Shown one piece after another: positions 60,202-64,000 of a DNA stretch of 64,000 nt (position 1 is its first letter; every line of letters begins with the position of its first letter). This DNA comes from Singulisphaera sp. GP187. Lineage in GTDB: Bacteria; Planctomycetota; Phycisphaerae; Phycisphaerales; SM1A02. Location: contig CAMBXO010000001.1 of assembly GCA_945871915.1 (NCBI GenBank), positions 1 through 64,000 of the forward strand. Direction: 5' to 3'. The notes under the pieces were generated by a model. It searched no databases, was not told the DNA's origin, and was given only the letters and a program-made list of their open reading frames with translations. The position numbers and the translations under genes are program-made.

Positions 60202-63200
60202 GATGAGGTCATCTTAGCGGGCAACGGGTTCAGAAGAATGCGAGCGGCCATCGCCACCGGATGCATGGCTTCTGCACCAGTCGCATGCGCAATCTGATGG
60301 CGACAACTGGTGCCAGGGGCGATCACGACCGCATCGGGGTTGGAACGAATCGGTGGAAAGACACTCAACTCGCCGATGCGAAGTGAAAGATCATGACGAT
60401 GCTCGGCGTATCCGAATGAACCCGCAAGGCCGCAGCATCCGGAATCGAGAACCTGCAGATGCGGTCCCACCAGTCTGCGCACCAACCCTGCACTGGTCTC
60501 CGAACCCCAGAGCGCCTTTTGATGGCAATGCGCATGCAGCAAGACAGGCTCCACCGCCGCTGGCGGAATCGCGGGTCGTTGTGGATGTTGATCCCAACGA
60601 GTATCCAGAAATTCCTCAACTAAAAATGTTTGCGTGGCCAGTGTCTGCAACGCCGTGCGATCCACGGTTGTCTTCAGATCAAGCCAATCATCCTTGATGG
60701 CGCTCACGCACGAAGGCTCTAAACCAAGCAGCGCCACCGCGTGATGTGCCCGCATGCACTCCAACACACGCGTTGCGGTGCGAGCAATAGTTTCGCGAGC
60801 CTCGGCAAGCATGCCAACGCTCAGCAAACTTCGGCCACAGCAGCCAAGATCAGGCATGACCACCCGATAGCCAAACGCTTCAAGCAATTCGACGGCCAAG
60901 TGCCCAAGATCTGTTTCGCCGTAATTCGAAAAGCAATCTGGAAACAGCACCACCACCGGTGCGTCGGTCTTTGCTTTGCAGCCTCGCCGCTTGAGCCAGC
61001 GATGCACCGCAGGTCCGTACGAGGGCAGGTGGCGATCGGGATGAAAGCCAAGTGCCGACAACATCGCGTGCCGAATCGGACCAAGAGCCATCGCCGCATT
61101 CACCACGGGCCACAGGCGAGAACCGATTCGGCTGCTGCGCCGCACTCGCCCAATCATGCGGGTGCGCCACGGAATGCGGCCAGCCTTGGCGAACCCCTGC
61201 GCGGCGAATTCAGCTTTCAATTTGCTGATGTCCACATTACTTGGGCATTCCGTCTTGCATGCCTTGCAACTCAGACAGAGATCCAGTGTTGCTTGCGTGG
61301 GGCCGTCTCGCCAATCTGCAGCCGATGACTCTGCAAACTGCCCGGTGATGGCAAGACGGAGTGCATTGCCTCGACCTCGCGTGGAGTGCCGCTCATCAAG
61401 CGTTGCACGATAGGAAGGACACATGGTTCCACCCGATTGAATTCTGCGGCAGAGCCCGGCTCCATTGCAGGCCTCCACCGCATGTTCAAAGCCTTCCTCA
61501 CGGTCGTAATGAAAGAAGGTCGCCGTTTGGCCGACCGCCACATCGTGATCTAGCGGTTTCACCCGAAGTCGCTCAACGATGGTGGATGGATTGCCCACCT
61601 GCACCAGATTGCCCGGATTCATTCGGCTCTCAGGATCAAACACCTGCTTCACATCACGCGCGGCATCGCAAATCGTTTTTCCAAGAACGCGGTCCAGCAA
61701 CGGGGTACGAAGCCGCCCGTCGCCATGCTCGCCAGACAAGGCCCCGCCGAATTGTTGAACAAGGTCCGCCACTTCGATCGCAATGGCCACCATGTCAGCG
61801 CGACCGGTTGCGGTGTGAATCTCCACCATCGGACGAATGTGCAGACACCCCACACTGGCATGTGCGTAGTACGCGGCTCGTGTGCCATGCCGCTGCACGA
61901 TTGTTCGGAAGGCCTCCACAAAGTTCGCCAACTTCGCTGGATCCACGGCGGTGTCCTCAACAAAGGTGACCGGCTTTCGCTCACCTGGAATGCCATGCAG
62001 CAAAGGCTCGCCGGCCTTTCGCAATTTCCATGCATTGGCAATCTGTGCGGGGTCTTCATGTCGCTGCATTGCCGCACCGGGGACAACGGCGGAGAGCCGA
62101 TCGAAACCACTTCGCACCGTAGCCATGGTTTCGCCTTGAAATTCCACATACATCACCGCACCAAGAGGCCCCGTTTCTGGCTTTGGAAGCACGTCGACAT
62201 ACCGCTTGTATTGCGTATGCGCGATCGCGGTTTCGATGACCACATCGTCCACCAATTCGATGGCAGACGGATGGCATGCAAGCATGGGCATCAACTGTGC
62301 CAGTGCAGCCGTCACGCTGTCAAAGGCCACGATGGCCAACCCGGTGCATGTGGGCTTGCGAACCAGTTTCACGGTGGCTGAAACAATGGTGGCCAGGGTG
62401 CCTTCGCTGCCGCACACAAGGGTTGCCAAGTTCACCTTGTCAAAAGTTCCGGGTGTCGAGCGATCCAGTTGGTCGAGCAACAGATCAAGGTTGTAGCCAT
62501 CCACATGTCGACGAATCGTTGGGATCCGTTTTCGAATCTCCTCTCGAATCGGGCGGACGATGTCAGCAAGCCGAGTCACCATGGCACGCTGGCGTGGATC
62601 ATGTTGGCATGAACCTTCCGCATAGTGAGCGGTGGAACCATCTGCAAGAACCACATCGAGCGAAAGAAGATTCTCAACCGTGCGGCCATACACCAGACTT
62701 CTGGCACCGGCGGAATTATTTCCGATCATGCCGCCAATCGTTGCGTGACTTCCGCTCGCGACATCAGGGCCGAACAGAAATCCAAGCGGTGCCAACGCCG
62801 CATTGAGTTGATCCAAGGTTACGCCGGGCTCTACGGTGGCGGTCATGGCCTTGTGATCGATGTCGCGAATTCCGCGGCAATTGGCTCCAAAGTCAAGCAT
62901 CACGGCCAGATTCACACACTGCCCTGCCAGACTGGTTCCACCGCCGCGTGGAAGCACCGGCAGTTGATGCTCGGCGCAGAATTTCAACACACTCTGTGCC
63001 GATTCGGGGCGATCCAGAATGACCACACCAATCGGTTCCACTTGATACACGCTGGCATCGGTTGCATACAACATGCGATCGTGTCGCTCAAATCGAACGT
63101 CACCCACGCCAAGCAATTTCAAACGCTCTGCAATCGAGAGCCGCCACTGTTCCTGTGAAGTCAAGAGTGGAAGCCCTATGGCTGCGATGCCAGTCGATGA

Positions 63201-63209
63201 TTGGCTCAT
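60198..63209 (-). CDS. FAD-linked and Fe-S dehydrogenase, GlcD/YdiJ type
   Basis: 1003 residues. An FAD-binding domain of the PCMH/VAO type (~45-220) has VLPRGGGTSLAGQCVNLAV and GNNSAGARSLVYG. The FAD-oxidase C-terminal part (~270-520) follows. A CxGxGxC cluster with MCPSYRATLDERHSTRGRG lies near 600, and a 4Fe-4S motif CLSCKACKTECPSNVD near 650. Two CCG-type cysteine-rich domains (PDLGCCGRSLL; LDSGCCGLAGSFG) end the protein. The arrangement is that of YdiJ/D-2-hydroxyglutarate or D-lactate dehydrogenase. Overlaps with both neighbours by 4 bases. Confidence 0.92.
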   Translation of the reverse strand: MSQSSTGIAAIGLPLLTSQEQWRLSIAERLKLLGVGDVRFERHDRMLYATDASVYQVEPIGVVILDRPESAQSVLKFCAEHQLPVLPRGGGTSLAGQCVNLAVMLDFGANCRGIRDIDHKAMTATVEPGVTLDQLNAALAPLGFLFGPDVASGSHATIGGMIGNNSAGARSLVYGRTVENLLSLDVVLADGSTAHYAEGSCQHDPRQRAMVTRLADIVRPIREEIRKRIPTIRRHVDGYNLDLLLDQLDRSTPGTFDKVNLATLVCGSEGTLATIVSATVKLVRKPTCTGLAIVAFDSVTAALAQLMPMLACHPSAIELVDDVVIETAIAHTQYKRYVDVLPKPETGPLGAVMYVEFQGETMATVRSGFDRLSAVVPGAAMQRHEDPAQIANAWKLRKAGEPLLHGIPGERKPVTFVEDTAVDPAKLANFVEAFRTIVQRHGTRAAYYAHASVGCLHIRPMVEIHTATGRADMVAIAIEVADLVQQFGGALSGEHGDGRLRTPLLDRVLGKTICDAARDVKQVFDPESRMNPGNLVQVGNPSTIVERLRVKPLDHDVAVGQTATFFHYDREEGFEHAVEACNGAGLCRRIQSGGTMCPSYRATLDERHSTRGRGNALRLAITGQFAESSAADWRDGPTQATLDLCLSCKACKTECPSNVDISKLKAEFAAQGFAKAGRIPWRTRMIGRVRRSSRIGSRLWPVVNAAMALGPIRHAMLSALGFHPDRHLPSYGPAVHRWLKRRGCKAKTDAPVVVLFPDCFSNYGETDLGHLAVELLEAFGYRVVMPDLGCCGRSLLSVGMLAEARETIARTATRVLECMRAHHAVALLGLEPSCVSAIKDDWLDLKTTVDRTALQTLATQTFLVEEFLDTRWDQHPQRPAIPPAAVEPVLLHAHCHQKALWGSETSAGLVRRLVGPHLQVLDSGCCGLAGSFGYAEHRHDLSLRIGELSVFPPIRSNPDAVVIAPGTSCRHQIAHATGAEAMHPVAMAARILLNPLPAKMTSS

Positions 63210-63940
63210 GGAGGTGTCGGAGCTGCAGTCGCATCCGGCTTTTTCTTTGCAGGCATCACATCTTCCACGCGATCCACACGGCGACGGCCCTGAATCGGGG
63301 CCTCCATCACGCCTTGCTCCATTTCAACATGCTCAAACCGCATGTTCCATGTCATGCGGCTTGTTGGCCCAACGCGTGGCCCGCTGTTGATGCAACGTTG
63401 TGCGTCGATCAACTTGGGATGCGTTCGCCCTCGAAAGGTCATCTTCCATGTTCCGCGTGGACCGATCAGGTGCGCTGTCACCGAGTCGCCCTCTCCTACT
63501 TCAATCAACGACACCTGAAGATCTCCAATTTCTGGATCAAACACTCGCAGGGCTTGCGATGGATCCGCAAGCACCAAACCCGGCTGCGGCCACGGCATCT
63601 CTGTGAAACATTCTCGCCACGCCGCAACGGCATCGCGGCCAATAGCTCGATCGACCGCGGAATCACCCTGATCGTGCGCTGCACGCAGCGATGAGCCTTG
63701 CACCACCACGGAGAGTCCACCTTGACGAAGCCCCACGCACGCGCGGCGTGCATCCCATCCAATCACACACGGCTCCGCCATGGCCACACCTTCGCGTTCC
63801 CCCTCATGAATCACCACCTGTGTCGACACCGCACACGCACTGGGTTCGTTCCGCCATGCCTGAAAGGTTTGTTGCAACTGTTGCAACAATTGAGAGTCTG
63901 CCTGCGCCACCACCACCGACAGCAGTGCGATCGCGAGCAT
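63206..63940 (-). CDS. Exported LolA-like or lipoprotein-sorting-type protein
   Basis: 244 residues from the ATG at 63940, giving a short signal peptide (MLAIALLSVVVAQA). The body has the long beta-strand pattern of LolA or of outer-membrane lipoprotein-sorting proteins: ACVGLRQGGLSVVVQGSSL, GTWKMTFRGRTHPKLID and RMTWNMRFEHVEME. The C-terminal 35 residues are Pro/Lys/Ala-rich. The match is to the fold rather than a specific family. A TTG one codon earlier is possible. The stop overlaps the dehydrogenase start by 4 bases. Confidence 0.68.
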   Translation of the reverse strand: MLAIALLSVVVAQADSQLLQQLQQTFQAWRNEPSACAVSTQVVIHEGEREGVAMAEPCVIGWDARRACVGLRQGGLSVVVQGSSLRAAHDQGDSAVDRAIGRDAVAAWRECFTEMPWPQPGLVLADPSQALRVFDPEIGDLQVSLIEVGEGDSVTAHLIGPRGTWKMTFRGRTHPKLIDAQRCINSGPRVGPTSRMTWNMRFEHVEMEQGVMEAPIQGRRRVDRVEDVMPAKKKPDATAAPTPP

Positions 63941-64000
63941 CAACCTTGAACCGGTGGTGCTTGCCCTGCAGCGGGAACCGCAGGTGCCGAATCGGCTGGA
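63940..64000 (-). CDS. C-terminal fragment of a gene cut by the window edge
   Basis: An open frame enters from the edge and ends at TGA (63940-63942), overlapping the LolA-like ATG by 1 base. The visible end reads PADSAPAVPAAGQAPPVQG, a Pro/Ala-rich tail. The 1-base overlap with the next start matches the tight packing of this strand. Identity cannot be told from 20 codons. Confidence 0.45.
   Translation of the reverse strand, partial: PADSAPAVPAAGQAPPVQG

Noticed and set aside
1-64000. CRISPR arrays, insertion sequences, prophage genes or rRNA
   Set aside because: No regularly spaced repeats, transposase, integrase or phage structural genes, and no rRNA sequence were recognised anywhere in the window. 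The single palindrome at 31129-31199 is the only element-like structure.

Overview
The window looks like a chromosome segment of a planctomycete, most likely of the Phycisphaerales. The supporting features are a small basic protein of the type shared by the Planctomycetes-Verrucomicrobia-Chlamydiae group (32384-32719), two large secreted proteins ending in the paired EF-hand 'GC-type dockerin' seen across Phycisphaerales, a MoxR/DUF58/vWA cluster, and a Gram-negative envelope gene (kdsD). The DNA is moderately GC-rich and very dense. Most neighbours overlap by 4 bp (ATGA or GTGA), and no stretch over 300 bp lacks a gene. I see no insertion sequence, prophage, CRISPR array or rRNA.

Layout. 5-6295 (minus): type IV pilus or type II secretion motor genes, with two GspE/PilB-type ATPases, one PilT and one PilC/GspF platform. 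6388-9525 (plus): coaB, then 6-phosphogluconate and glucose-6-phosphate dehydrogenases. 9547-9631: tRNA-Leu(UAA) with unusual D- and T-loops. 9739-18347 (plus): a GAF/HD-GYP protein, then a Wsp-type chemosensory cluster in the order CheW, CheR-TPR, CheW, CheA-REC, CheB. Its last gene carries a WspR-like receiver joined to a PP2C/SpoIIE serine phosphatase where WspR would have GGDEF. 18367-27656 (minus): a five-gene secreted set of NHL propeller, di-haem peroxidase lipoprotein, twin 757-residue choice-of-anchor-B/dockerin proteins and a Tat-exported Gfo/Idh/MocA protein. 27720-31117: NhaD-like antiporter, a lipoprotein, thiS and thiG. 31129-31199: a perfect 34-bp-arm palindrome. 31199-34695 (minus): aminotransferase, small basic protein, a membrane protein, acpS and a TIM-barrel-like protein.

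34712-40506 holds nth, an antisense-overlapping lipoprotein, and a plus-strand run of TPR protein, recX, lipoprotein, rhodanese, cdsA and zinc-ribbon coiled-coil protein. 40546-50827 (minus) is a seven-gene run: a coiled-coil membrane protein, vWA/GATase-like protein, MoxR, DUF58, BatA-like vWA protein, a TPR-YggX fusion and pyrD. 50876-57014 (plus) holds a coiled-coil exported protein, feoA-feoB-small Cys protein, a BaiN/HI0933-type flavoprotein and a PBP4-type peptidase. scpA follows on the minus strand. Then come kdsD, a STAS protein and a 67-residue protein with a terminator (plus). The last group is a receiver protein, a 1003-residue FAD/Fe-S dehydrogenase and a LolA-like protein (minus), plus the tail of a gene that runs off the edge.

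The most notable system is the Wsp-like cluster. It keeps the Wsp receptor-adaptation and kinase layers but appears to have exchanged the c-di-GMP-synthesising output for a phosphatase of the kind that drives partner switching. The neighbouring HD-GYP protein and the distant STAS gene (58919-59266) are possible links to c-di-GMP turnover and to an anti-sigma antagonist. The pairing with either is inference.
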